Below are positions 10,214 to 23,040 of a stretch of DNA of 64,000 nucleotides, one piece after another. Each line of letters begins with the position of its first letter. Positions within the stretch are counted from its first letter, which is position 1. Source of the DNA: Copromyces sp. CBS 386.78. Its lineage: Eukaryota > Ascomycota > Sordariomycetes > Sordariales > Sordariaceae. The notes beneath the pieces were generated by a model. That model searched no databases and was not told the origin of the DNA. It was given only the letters and a program-made list of their open reading frames with translations. The position numbers and the translations under genes were made by a program. The stretch spans positions 124,001-188,000 of the forward strand of contig MU839144.1 of assembly GCA_030685235.1 (NCBI GenBank), written 5' to 3'.

Positions 10214-12772
10214 TTATTCTTTAAATTTGTTCCTTCCCTAAAGCTCTTCTAATAATTTACCTAATTTACTAATAACGGACTTAATATTACCTTCGGAAAT
10301 ATTTTAACGAATAATCGAGCCCGACTTATTAATATTTATAAAAGAAATTTCCTTCCCTTTTCCTTTATCGGTATTAATAATACAACGACGCTTTAAAACT
10401 AATTTAGCCGCGGTAGTATTCTTATACTCCTTTATAGCGTCGACTTTAGCTATATTGGTTTACTTAGGCTTAAGGGTTCGGATATTAAATTTAATTAAAA
10501 TTACGAATGCCGAAGTAAATAGGGTAAGGCCGGAGAAAATAGTAGTTTTTAATATCGTTATAAAGTAGTTAATACTTAGTAGGGTTTAGGCGGCAATTTA
10601 CTAAGTAATAGTAGTACGAATAATGGGATAATTAATAATTTTAGTAATATTACCGCAATAGTCAGCTTTTATAGCGGAGGGGGAATTGGATTCGGCTATT
10701 TCGATATTAGATTCTACGTTTTTAATTTAAGTACTTTAGTATACTTTGTAAACGAATATAGAAAGATTCTTTATAGAATTATTAAAGTTAATTAAACTTT
10801 TTTTAATAATTTTTTAGGAGAGTATAAAGGTAGCGAAAGGTGTACTAGTAGTTTTAATATTATTAAAATAGGTTTTAAAATAATTGAATACCAATAAGCG
10901 GCTTTCTATTTAATTATAGATTTCGTCTATAAAATCTTTACAAAGTTAGATAAAATCTTGTTCGAATAAATTTATAAGGCGTATTTTCTCTTCCGCTATT
11001 TAGTGTTCTTTAATACTATTAAATTCGGCCTTATTAATATAAATTAAATTAATTTTATTCGCCCAAATTAGTATAGCGTTTATTTATTCTGGGATTTTAA
11101 CGTTATTATTAATATAATGGTATACGAATAGGTTAATTCTATTAGGATAGAATTCGTTTTAAATTCGTTTATTCTTCGTATTACGGATTATAAGGGCGAA
11201 TTTAACCGATTATTTATATAATTTACGCGTTAAATTCGTTTTTGAAAAAGAGATATAATTACGGGCCGAAGCGTTAATAACGTTTTAAATATTATTATAG
11301 AATTTAATTAAAGTGTAGTATATTATATAATATAAATTTAAAGTAGGTTTACGGTACTTATGGGCTAATTAGGCGAATTCGGTACGAAAACGGTTGAAAG
11401 CGAGTATACGGGGAATTATATTACTTTAGGAATTTTTATTATTTTTTCTCTCGCTAATTAGGTTAAATATAGAAGGGTCGATATCCCCGTTAAAAATATC
11501 GAAATTATTTTCTTTAAAGTTATTATCTTTTTTATTAAAGATTTTTTTAATAATTAGCTCCGGTATTAAATAAATGGTAATATTTATTTCGGGGTAGAAG
11601 GCTTTTATAAATTCAATACTAATATCGCCGTTTATATATTAAATTTGTAAATTAGTATATACGTTCGATATTTTTAATATAGTAGTAAAGCGGCCAATTT
11701 TTAGGTCGTTACCAATATATATATACTTACTATATTAGGGAATAGTAGTACTTTTCGTTAAGGCGGCCTTAATAGCCGTAAAGACCTTAGTTTAAATAAG
11801 TTTTATAGATTAGATATCTACGCTTACATTAGTATAGTTAGAGGTTAATATATACGCTTTTATACCATTTCCGACCTAGTTTTATTAAATGTAAATAGAA
11901 GTATACGGCGCGTAAATATTATTTATTAGGCCGACTAATAACGTTAAGGTTTAGTATTCGTACTAATAGTATTTAAATATAAAGTAGGTATTAATAGTAA
12001 TAGTGGTACCGGCTACGGTTAAATATATACCGGTCGAAATAGTATTATTATTAATATTAATTAAAATACTAAATTTAAATTCTATAGGTAGGACTTAAAA
12101 TTAAACTTTATAAATAATTAATATAATTAATTAATTATTCTCCGAATAGAGTGCCGCCGAATTATTAATTAGCGTCGGTTTATTATACCGGTTATAATTC
12201 GTAGGGATAAGATTACTATAAGTAACTTCGAATATATATAAAGCTTAAATTTAGTATAAAATTTAATTGTAAATAATTTTTAATTTATTGAAGGCCTTCG
12301 TAAATTCGCCTATAATATATATTATAAAATAAGTAGTATTCTCTATTAATATTTAAATTACGAATTTTAGTCTGAAGGTAACGATGAATTCTAATACAGC
12401 GGCCTTGGCGTAACGTATTTCAACGCCTACAATATATATAATTTTGCCGTTATAAAAATTAAATTTATTTAGGACGCTACTTACAATTAGGTAAGCGGTT
12501 TTAAATACGCGCTTATTTTTTATAAATATTTCTTTTTCTTAATTATCGACTTCGTTTTTAAAATTACGGACGAAACTTAGTAATTCGATTTAATTAACGT
12601 TAAGGGCGAAAATTCGTTTTTTACGGGTGAATTTTATAGAAATAAAGGGTATTATAATATTATCGTTTATATAAGTACCTTAAATATTAGAAATCGACGT
12701 TTTACCCTACTAAAATCGATTACGTCGACTTCGACGTTTATAATTATAAAGAAATTTTATAATATATTTTAT
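10214..12772 (-). pseudogene. Extra frame between Gypsy-A pol and 3' LTR (RIP ghost, about 850 codons)
   Basis: One minus-strand frame runs from about 12772 to a double TAA at 10214-10216. Where I read it (12772-11500, around 11030, and 10450-10214) it stays in the same phase without a shift. In the 427 codons I counted it carries about 5% TAA/TAG, all convertible to CAA/CAG, against about 11% in the neighbouring frame. The reading is protein-like: an Arg-rich start (YKRRSRRNRF near 12740), mixed hydrophobic/polar stretches in the middle (for example VGNGIKAYILTSNYTNVSVD near 11870) and a Lys-rich end (VLKRRCIINTDKGKGKE near 10385). It begins about 300 bases after the pol stop. Position matches where env-like or accessory ORFs sit in some LTR elements, but I see no fusion-protein hallmarks and cannot name a family. 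TGA is naturally scarce in RIP DNA, so openness alone is weak evidence. Confidence 0.55.
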
Positions 12773-13074
12773 ATAAAAGGAAAAACGTATTTAAAATATA
12801 TAAAAATAACGTTAATAATAATAAAAAATTAATAACGATAATATACAGGTAATAATAATTCCCCCTTTAAAAAAAGATAGAGCATAGTAAAAGGTAAATA
12901 TAAAAACGGACGAAATAAGAAAGAAAATAAATAAAGGAAAATTTTTATAGATACGTAATTTAAATGTTAATTGAATAACGATTTTAGCGAGGGCGAGCCT
13001 ACCCTTTTATATTAGTTAGCTAATTTTAGCCGGTATAGTTATTTACACCGTATTAAAACGGTCCTATTTTTTAT

Positions 13075-16000
13075 TTATATAGGGTATCCGCGGGGGCGGG
13101 CCGGTAAATTTATTACGATACGTCCTTTCGAACGAAGGATCTCCTTTACTTCTATTTATTTAGGAAGTATATAATTTAATTTAGCCCTCTTAATTTCCTA
13201 GTTTACTAAGTAATTAGCTTTATAAATACGGATAATATTTTCTAATAAAAAAATTAAAATTAACTTCCTAATTTATTAATCGGTAGTATTACCTTTACTG
13301 CAGGGCTTAGTAAAGTATTTAATAACTTTACCCTTCTTTTTATAAATATAAATATAGCGGTTAAAGATTTTTTCCGCTACGAAGTCCTTTTAATCGTTAA
13401 CTTCGATATTTTCTGCTAAATTTACGTCCCGATTATACGGGTCCTATTTTTAGGTAAGCTTTTATAATTATACAATTAAAATTACAAGGTAGAATTATAA
13501 ACTTTTAGGGAAACTTAATTCGTAAATTAATTTTTTTACTTTCCGGATAATTTTATATAACCCTAAACATTTAATTAACTATTTCGACTTCGGCTTTTTT
13601 AATAGGTAATATCCTTTATTTAGGCGTAAAAATATAGTATTTCCGACTTCGAAATTAAATAATTAATACTGAAGGTTATATTTTAATTTGGTAGCGATTC
13701 TAATTATATTAATTAGAACGGCTACTTCCTCTTAGAGCTCTTTATAAATTATTTAAAGAATTTTAATATTAATAAGCTTAGCCCTATTACTATTAGAAAG
13801 CACTTTAATAAGAAATTTCGGTTTAAAGCCGAATACGACTTTATTAGGGGATATACTAAATATAATTTAGAAAATATTATTAAAAATATATTAGAACGTA
13901 GGTAGTATATTAATTTAAGGTTCGTCCGATATCGAATAATATATATAAATAGTAAATTCGATTATTTAATTCGTATTTTCGGATTAGCCGTCGGTTTATA
14001 GATAATACGCCGTCGAAAATAGTAGTTTAATATTATATTAATCGAAAATAGCCTTCTATAATATTAAAATAAACTTCGGATTATAATTATTAATAATTAC
14101 CTAGGGAAAACCCTAATTATTAATTATCTATATCCTTATAAATACTATTACCTAATCTTCTACTTTATAAGACGAATATCCGGTAATAAATAGTTTTTTC
14201 TTATTGAATTTATATATTTAAATAGCGAAAGTATTTAAGGAATTGAAGTTAAGAAGTATTTAAAAGCTTTTTCTAACGTTTATAGGGGGTATATTAATAA
14301 TAAAATCGATAGTAATTGTATAATATAATTAAGGGAAAGATTTAATCGGTTATAATTCGTTAAAAATTGGGTTTTAATAGGTTTAATATTAATAATATAC
14401 TGGGTAATATTATACGTAGGTCCGTACTTTCTATATCTTTTTATTAAAATAAATATAATTAAATTCGGCTATTATATAATTAACGCCGAGGTATTAATTC
14501 CCGTCGTATATTAATTCTAGGACGTCCTTAACGTAGTTATAAGGAATATATAACCGCCATTTATTATAAAAATTAATATAATATAATAGTCCATCCTTAA
14601 TATAAAAAAGGTTAATTAATAATTGTAGTCGCTTCCTACTTTTATATGTATATATTAAATTAGGAGTATTAATTTCGGCGAAGGTAGCTATAATATTAGT
14701 ATATTTGGGATTTTTTTATAACTTTAAATTAATTAATTATAAAAATTTTTAGAGAGGATAAATTTAACGCTCGTAATATTAACGTAGGCGTATTCGGCCT
14801 AATTTATTTATATATCTTTTAATTAGTTAATATTATTATAATTTATATAACGATTTAATTTTATAGGTAATTTAGATAAAGCGTCGGGTACGACGTTTAA
14901 TAGCCTTAGGATATAGAATATATTAAGCCGAAATTAGGAAGCCTAGTTAGCTGCGTCCGCGAATTTAAAGTTTACTTTATTAAGATTTATTATAATTAAG
15001 GACGTATATTTTACAATACTTTTAGTAAGGGAATAATCGGTTAGAATATTAATAAAATATTTATTAGATTAAATTTTTTTTTTTATTTCTTTAGGATTTA
15101 AATAATAGCGGCGATTTCGGTTTCGGTAGACTTGTAACGCCTTTCTATAGGATTAGTTTTGCGGGATATATAGGCAATCGGCTATATTTATTTAATAAGG
15201 ATATTTTTATTTGGGATTAATTCCCTATTTTATTTTTTAGCGAATTAGAAGGCTATATTTACAAAACTTTATTAATAAGCATCGGTTTTAAATTATAAAA
15301 TTTTATTTCGGCGGTAATACTATTACTTTATTTACTTATAGAAATTTTCTTATATATTTTTAAATACTTTAAATTCGTTTTTAATTAGTTCGAATTTAGT
15401 ACGCGTAATATACGCTTTATAAGCGTTCTTAGAGGTATCGGTAGGGAGTTCGCTATTTTTTCGCCTATAGTAAAATAATTCGGTCTTATAACGTTCGAAG
15501 AACGTACTACGGATTTAAAACTATAGAATAAATTGTCGAAACTAATTTATTATATTAAAATATATTTCTAATATATTAAAAGAGTTTAGGAATTTAATTT
15601 TCTAAAAAACTTTAATACGATTATCGGTACGCTAAATTCTTTTACTATTAATTATATACTTTAAAAGTTTAATAGAAGGGTACCCGACGAAAGATTTATC
15701 GGCGCTAATATATATATAATATTCGTTAATAATATATAATACCGTTCTTAAGTATTTTATATATTCTTTAGGGGATTTACTAAATATAACGATATTATTG
15801 ATATAAATACGTATAAAATAGCGGTATTCGAAGAAAAGATAATTTATAAAGTATTGGGCGAATGCCAGGGTATTTTTAAACCCTATAAGTACTATATTAG
15901 ATTATTTAAGCCTTTGTAAGCTAATTATAATTATACGGTCCTTATATTTCGTATATATTAGTAATTAATAGAAGAAATTAGATATATTAAAGATAGAGAA

Positions 16001-19000
16001 AATAATATAATTTACTATATCGTTTATAATATCCTATTAGTTAAGTAGTAGGTAAATATTAGGGGTGGCTATTTCGTTTAATAATTAGAGGTCGGATATA
16101 ATACGGGGTTTTTCGATTGAGCCGACTTTCTTCTAAATTACGAAGATAGGGTAGGTTAGTAATATAGGCTATTTTATAAAATTTATTTTTCTTTATACGT
16201 ATAGGCGATTATATATTCGTTTAAAAATATACGGTTTTTATATTTAAGCAGGTATATTCGAACTATACGCCGCTAGTTCTACTATTTTTTAATAAAATTA
16301 ATACGTATTTTTTCGTTTTCGGCTATAGGAATAATATTGCGGTCTCGGAATATATTGAAATTATTAACTATTTTTATAAGTATTTAAACGAATTTAACGT
16401 CGTAGTAATAAATATTTACGCTAGCTTTAATTTTTGCCTTTAGGATATTGTTTAACTTATTTAGTCCTTATAATAATAATTTAAAAGATTTAGGTTTAAT
16501 ATTTATTGCGGGGTCGGCGGTAGTTTAGTTAAATTTTTTAATAAAAATGGCGAATTATTTTATTTCTTTATTTAAGAATATAATATATTAAATTAGGGTA
16601 AGCCTAGCCTTAATAGTAGATATAAAGTACTTTAAGTCGTTAAAGTCGATTAATATAGTAATTTCGTCCTCTATATATTTATAGATATACCTTAGCGTCT
16701 TTTTTAATTTAATAATAATAGGCTAATCCGCCCAGTTAAAAATTATAATTATTTTTTATATCCGAATAGTAATTGTATAATTTAAAATAAAATTATAATT
16801 AAATTTGAAATAGTATACTTTAAGGTCGATTTAGCGCGGATCCGGGGGTAAATCGAAATACCGGATTATAATATTAATTTTCGAATACGCCGGTATTATT
16901 ATTTTAAATTTTACTATTATTTTATATAATACTACTATTATTATTAGAGCGTTATAATAAAATTTATTACCTTAGAATTGAATTAAGCGCTAACTCCGAA
17001 TTTTATAATATATACGCCCTATAACCTTTATTCTATATATAGAGTAGAAGCGTACTTCGTCGTTATAGAAATTAATATTAGTTCTATAATTTGTAAGGAA
17101 GTACGTTCTTAAAAGAAGTTTAGGTACTAAGTTCAGTATTATATTAGTTTTAATTTAGAAGTAGCTGATAATTAGCGTACTACAAATTCGTTTATTAATA
17201 TAGAAATCGAATTCGATTTATTATAAAATATAATACAAATTTATAATATTTAATATTTTATAACCATTAATAAAATATTAACGAAGGTTCTTTACGAATT
17301 AAATTATAAATTCCTTATTTATTAAAATATTAGAAATTCCCGAATTTAGGTAAATTTCGATATCTTTTCCCCTAAAATTACGCCGAATAGGGATTTAAAA
17401 AAAAGTCATTTTACGAAGAATAGTAAATAATTTACGAATTAGCGTAAGGTTAGCTTCTATTATTTATTATTCTTTAAAGGCGAAATTTATACCTTCGCCC
17501 TTATCTTCGGTTTTTAATCCGATTGAAATTAGGTAGACTTCTTAAAGGCCTTCTATAAGTATTTAATAAAATGCGTCTAATAAATCTAAAGTATCAACTA
17601 TATTCGAACTTAATTAATATTAAATAAATATAATAGCCGAATTTAATTTAATTAGAATCGACTTCGCTCAAATCGATTTAAACGCTTTTTCCGAATTTAT
17701 ATTGGAATTGGTATTATATATTAGGGATTGGTAATACGAAGCCTATTTTATAAATTCTTTTTCGCTATTAGATTCGGCCGCTATATAGTAAAAATCTTTA
17801 CGGCCGTCCTTTAATTTATCTCCTTTATTAATTATTATATATTCGGACTCGCTTATTTTGTAGACTTTTTTATTAATTTTAGCGTCGTTAAAATCGATAT
17901 AGAAGTGGCTATTATAGTAACAATTGCTATTTTTATTACGAATTTTTTTCCAAAAATATTTATAGTATTTAAAATTATTATTAATTCTACGATTCCGATC
18001 CCGATTAAAATTTGCCCAGGAATTTTAGCCATAATTATAGTAATTATCCTTTCCGTCGATACGATCCCTCTTTTATCCTTTAATACGATTAGACCTTTTT
18101 CCTTTACGAATTGTAGGACTACCCCTATAATCTTTCTTACCTTATATTATAATTTCGGCTTTAATTAAAAAATTATTTTTAATACCTTCCCTTACGAAAT
18201 AAGTATAAGATTTATTATTTAATTTCTTATAAAATATTTTAACTTTTTTATTTATAAAGAATAAAAAATTATTACGGGTATTATAAATAATTAGAGCTAT
18301 AATACCGAGGTAGAAATTAATATATATCGAATTCTAAAGACGAGTAAGGAGTTGGAAGTCTTAAGATTTGTTAATGTTCCGGGTATACCGGAATAATTAT
18401 ATAGTAAAAATACGAATCGAGGGTTCCTTTTTATTATATTTAATAGTGAATTTATTACTATTAAATTAAACGAGGGATTTATAAATTTTAAGCCCAAATT
18501 ATTCGATTATACGTATTAAGAATTTAATAGCGGTAATAATAATTTTATATTTATTATTATAAAATAATTATTTAGTTTACTAGTTAAAGGCGGCGTTTTA
18601 AAATAGATCGGGGGTTTTTTCTAATTATAAGGCGCGCCGGGCCGGGTAGAGCTCTATAGTATAACGGACGTACTCCGCCTATAAATAGGGGTCCGAATAG
18701 TATTTTATCTTCTTAATAAAGAAAGATTTAAATTCGTTAAAAATATTATAATTTAAATTAAATTAAAATAGCCCTATATTAATAGGCTTCTACTAATTAT
18801 CCGAACGGTAATATATCGTAAAATCGGATGCGGGTAGGGTTCGGCTATTAGAAGGTATATCGGGGTCGCCGTAAAGGATTCTATCGTTTAGGGGCTTATT
18901 CGGCGGTCTTAAAAGGTTGGCTAAAGGCTTTCCTCTATTTTTAACGCCCGTAAGGGTATTAAAAATAATTAGAGTAGTATTAATAATAATTATTTTATTT

Positions 19001-20430
19001 AGAAGGGTGAGTTTATAAATTCCGGCGGGTACTATAATTACTATTCTCCTAGTACCCTTATTTTAGGGTTAGGATCTAGGAACCGTTACCGATTTAGTAG
19101 CGTTAATATTATTCGGACTAGGGTTTCTCCTATTAAATTCGGTTTATAAGTTTTCTATAAGTATTATATTAATTATTTAATTAATAAAATTATTTAGTAG
19201 TAATTCGTTACGTATTAGTAAATTAGGTAATATTCTAATTAATGAAAAGTTTTTTATAGAAATATTAGAATTAGGTTTTTATATATTTAGTATAAAGATA
19301 TCCGAATTTAGTTTGTGTATACTATAGGGAAATTTTTTTTTTTTAATTGAATTATTCGACGGCTAATTTTTAATAATAGTTTTTATTCGATCTTAGGGCA
19401 CTAAATTTAATAGTTCTTCCTAATATCGAAAATATTATTAATATTTTACTATAAAATTTACGTTAAAAGAATAAGGAAATTAGCGTTAGCTATTTTATTA
19501 AGTTAGCTTTATTTTATTCTTCTTTATAATTCTACTTTTAAATTAATAAAGCGCTCCTTTATATTAATACTATATAAGCTTAAACGGTTAAAGATACAAG
19601 TAAGAGTATTAAAGGCCGTATATCCGTAATAGGTAGCGGTACTTCTTATAAAAGGCCGATTTTAAGAATTTTCGGGACTATACAATAACTTTTTAAATTC
19701 GGTATTAACGCCTACCGCTACCGATATTATAAAAGTAATATTAAAGCCGATTTATTTACTTCTTTAAATTTAGTAATACGTATTAAGGTAAGGCCGGGGC
19801 TAGTTTCAATAGGTATAATAAATATTAAGGCCGGTAATTAGGCGGAAGAATCGTATTTAAATTAGGGACGAAAACGATTTAAGAGGAACGAAGCCGGCGT
19901 TTATTTTATAGGGAGATAAATAAACTCCGAATTTTGTTTATATTATAGGAGTATACGGTTTAAAGTTTCTTCGTATTTTACGTTAGTTAGTCGCTTTCTA
20001 TCTTTATATTTTCGTCGTTTTCGGCGAATTTTAAATTTATTTTTAATAACCTTCTTAAATACAAATTTGTTATATAGGTTAAATATTATACGAATTATTA
20101 ATTTGGCGATATTTAGCCGGAAATTTTGGTTTTAGGTTATTATAAAACGTGCTAGCTCTTCGTTGAGAACTTATAGGTAAGGGTTCGCTATATTAAAGTT
20201 TTTCTTAAATCGAATTAGGGTTCGTATAGCCTCGAAATCGATATTATCGAATTTATCTTTGAAGGTTTAAAGATAAATTATCTAATAGTAATAAGTTTTT
20301 TTTACTTTGTCCGCTTATTTATCGGTTTAGATAATTAGGAAATACGATATTGCATTATTTTTTAGCGAAGCTATACTATTAGGTACGAAAAAATATAGTA
20401 GTAGAAAAATAATAATAAAAATAATATATA
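13075..20430 (-). pseudogene. Gypsy-A gag-pol, inactivated by RIP
   Basis: Decayed polyprotein read right to left. Near 20100-20350 a gag-like ghost reads NIDFEAIRTLIRFKKNFN. Near 17800-18100 there is an Asn/Asp/Arg-rich linker. RT lies at about 16150-15600, with GSIEKPRIISDL, FYQL, GFKNTLAFAQ and YINNIVIFS; the last is the YxDD catalytic box with both Asp codons changed to Asn (15783-15815), a G-to-A outcome. RNase H and integrase follow, with YYL-TDGQSENTN holding the third DDE residue near 13976-14010. The frame ends at TAA 13075-13077 after a GRIVINLPARPRGYPI tail. RT and integrase are in different phases, so at least one indel lies between them. The product would be reverse transcriptase/integrase for replication of this element; it is not functional. 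Confidence 0.85.
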
Positions 20431-20460
20431 AAATTCAATTCTAAAATTATAAATATTATT

Positions 20461-20821
20461 TATTATAGTAAAATAGTACTAATTATTTATATTTATTTGG
20501 TTGAGCCCGATAGGGTCGAAATTAATTATATTAAGTTCGGCTTTAAAATTTGTATTGAGGTCGATATAGTTGGACTCGATACTAAATAGTATCGAATTTA
20601 GTAGTATTGAATTTAGATAGTTATAATTTAGAATTCAAATTAATAAGTAGTATTATTAAGTAAGTACTTTAATTATATATAAATTGATTAATAATTTCCT
20701 CTCTTCGAGAGAGGGGAGATAGATGATTATTAACTACTTAGTGCTATATTAGGCACTGTTATGCCGGACGGTGTCCGGCGTAACCGTGCCAGGTATATAC
20801 TAGCCTATAGTTCGCGTAATA
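20461..20821 (-). repeat. Gypsy-A 5' LTR (361 bp)
   Basis: Same length as the other two copies. Its inner half is more RIP-altered than 9784-10144 (TGTTATAG has become TATTATAG at 20461). Its outer half, near 20770-20821, keeps the GCCGGACGGTGTCCGGC hairpin and several TpG/CpA. The sequence just inside (about 20435-20460) is a RIP-eroded version of the primer-binding site that is clean at 58440. Confidence 0.9.
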
Positions 20822-20826
20822 ATAAG

Positions 20827-21902
20827 GGGTAAGAATAACGAATTCGAAAATTTATTTAATTTTACGTTTATATTTATATTATTTCTTACCGACGGAGCTG
20901 GAGATGAATTCTTTAATATTATTTATTTTAATAGCCTTAACGTTAATTTACTTCTTATTTATAATAATACCTTCGTTAGCCTTATAAATTTTAAAAGCGG
21001 TTTCAATTTCGAAAGCGGCCTTCTTTTCGGCGAATTAAGCGAAATATTTAGCGTAAGAAATGTATTTCTCTTCCTCTTTAAAGGTAGCCTTAGTAGCGAC
21101 CTTACTTTCGGTAGCGGCTTAAGATTAAGAAGAAAAAAGGGAAGAATAATAAAGTTTAGGCTATATTTATAAGTAGTGAAATAAGCGTAAATAATAGAAG
21201 GGAACTTACGTAATTAAATAAATTAGTTAATTTTGGATTGAATAATATAAGAAGATAGACCGATTATAATAATAAAAAGGCAAAAGTAAAAGAAACGAAT
21301 AAAAATTGATAAGAATAAATATAATAAATTAAATAATAGAAAGCGTAGGAGAAGAGAGCGATTATCGGGGTTAGGATATAAAAAAAGATAAGAATTATTA
21401 TATAAATTATAGGAAAGAATTGTAATTTGGGAAATAATGTTAAATAGGAAGGAAGGATAGAATTCGTAAATTCTATTTAAGCCGTTTAAGCCCGAAAAAC
21501 GTATTAAAATAAAGAAAGGGATAATGTATATTATTAAGTCGGGTTTAGAGTAATATTACCCCAGCCCTAAGTATTATTAACGCCCCGGCTACGAATATTA
21601 CCCCAATTATTACTTTAATTACTACCCCGACTATTATTACGACCCTGACCGCTATTATAACCCCGATTGCTATTATAATTCCGATTGCTACTACGACCCT
21701 AACTACTATTACGACTGCGGGAATTACTATTATAATTAGTAATTACCGTAGTAGCTTACTAAATATATTTAATTTCTATAATTTAACGGATTATTTATAT
21801 TTAAATTATAAAAGTATAATTTGCCAGCGTAATAATATTAATATCGGCCTACTTTTCAAGTTAATTAAGGCGAATATTAGGAGGGAGGTAATAAGGTTGA
21901 CG
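20827..21902. other. RIP-degraded DNA with a short tyrosine/asparagine-type repeat
   Basis: No intact gene. Between 21590 and 21740 an imperfect 24-bp repeat (GACCGCTATTATAACCCCGATT-like) occurs. Read on the minus strand it gives a Gly/Asn/Arg/Ser-rich stretch (SNRNYNSNRGYNSGQGRNNS, about 21705-21645), the composition of RNA-binding Gag tails. On the plus strand it is Thr/Ile/Ala-rich. I cannot decide the original coding strand; a decayed Gag on the minus strand is the simplest reading. Confidence 0.4.
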
Positions 21903-22600
21903 ATGTATAATATTTGTAATAATTTGGTTGTAATTTTGCCGGTTATTAGAGTAAAAATCGGAGTAAGAGAAAGAAATATTAAATATAAGGCCGTTAAAAG
22001 CCCGAATTTAAAATACGGCGATATAAGTAAAATTAGGTTTAAAATTAGAGCCCTTAATATTTAATACCGCCCGGTTAATTATAAGATTTTAGGCTTTATA
22101 AATTATAGAAATATATGCTATATATAAAGGAAATTAAATATAATACTTAAATAAATTAAGGGAAGTAATATTATTTTAAATATAAAAGATTAGGATAATG
22201 TTAGTAAGTTTAAATTAATTTAGAAAGTATAGAAGGCTAAAATAACGGTTTATATAAATTAAGATTATAAAAGGCAAATTATTTAAATAGTTTTAACTTT
22301 TTATAAAGGCGAAGTTAACGATAGTATTAATATTATTATTAATTAAATCCTTCTCTATTTATAGATTGCAAGTAATAGCTATACGCGTATTAATAATAAG
22401 AGTAAATTCGTTTTTAAAGTTCCCGGCTTTATTAATATTAATAGAAATAATTAAAGCGGGATAATTATAAGCCCGGATACGAATAGTAGGTATATATAAT
22501 TATATTATATAATTAAAATTATAGAAGTTAATTTCGGCGTTTTTAGGGAATATATAAAGAGCGTCCTTAAAAAATATAATTTTAATTAATAAAAGGAGGG

Positions 22601-22847
22601 TAATACCGTTGAGAGGGTATTGTGAAAGCACAGTATGTGTGTTGATTGAAAGTGTGTGAATTCGTGATCTGGGAAAGATCCAGAGAGGAGAGATCGCGAT
22701 GGTCGATGACCATATGTGCGCGATCCTTATCTAATCTACAGGACCCACCTTTAGGTGGGGAGGCGACCGCGGCAGCAGTGCGGCCGTGGCTAGTTAACGA
22801 CTGTCATGCTGACAGGTGACAACACCAGCGATACCAATCCGGTATCA
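22601..22847 (-). repeat. Gypsy-B 3' LTR (247 bp)
   Basis: It is bounded by TGATACC and GGTATTA in element orientation. Internal short palindromes are CCCACC-TTTA-GGTGGG, CTGTCA-TGC-TGACAG and GATACC-AATCC-GGTATC; the last makes up the LTR tip. Position 22795 is T where the 5' LTR has C, inside GTCAAC to GTTAAC, a CpA-to-TpA change. Confidence 0.96.
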
Positions 22848-23040
22848 AATGCCGGCCGCGAAGAGAAAACACCACTGACCTCAGTGGTAAACTAATGTAT
22901 ATGTGTGAATACCCTCACTTCTTTCTGGGTCTCAAGCTCCTTCCATGGGATGGAGTCCCTTCCGCCTCTACATCCTCCGCGAAAGTTACCTTGCGACTAC
23001 GACGGGGCTTCGATGGATCGCGACGTCCTCCGCGACGTTG
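22848..23040 (-). other. Gypsy-B 3' untranslated region
   Basis: 193 bases between the gag-pol stop and the 3' LTR. In most LTR elements a purine-rich primer tract abuts the 3' LTR on the coding strand. Here the last 20 coding-strand bases are GC-rich and mixed, and the nearest purine-rich stretch is about 60-90 bases away (22905-22935). No gene is present. Confidence 0.6.

Larger units (their letters stand above)
9784..20821 (-). mobile_element. Gypsy-A: complete, RIP-killed Ty3/Gypsy LTR retrotransposon
   Basis: An 11,038-bp element bounded by two 361-bp LTRs. The same 5-base word ATAAG lies directly outside both ends (9779-9783 and 20822-20826), which is the expected Ty3/Gypsy target duplication. 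Coding direction is minus: LTR, primer-binding site, gag/protease, RT, RNase H, integrase, chromodomain-like end, then an unusual extra frame before the 3' LTR. RIP has replaced many CAR codons by TAR and destroyed the RT catalytic pair. The outer parts of both LTRs keep CpA/TpG while the interior is depleted, so RIP damage falls off towards the element ends. A second, deleted copy lies at 58077. Confidence 0.92.

Noticed and set aside
17905..18168. 87-codon hydrophobic plus-strand frame
   Set aside because: It is antisense to the Gypsy-A gag linker, whose minus-strand reading is clearly more protein-like.
21590..21740. Tyr/Asp/Asn-rich repeat protein on the plus strand
   Set aside because: The minus-strand reading gives an RNA-binding-like Gly/Asn/Arg/Ser tail, which is more natural; the strand remains undecided.
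22848..22940. Polypurine tract next to the Gypsy-B 3' LTR
   Set aside because: The coding-strand bases next to the LTR are not purine-rich; the GAAGAGAAAA at 22860 is on the wrong strand.
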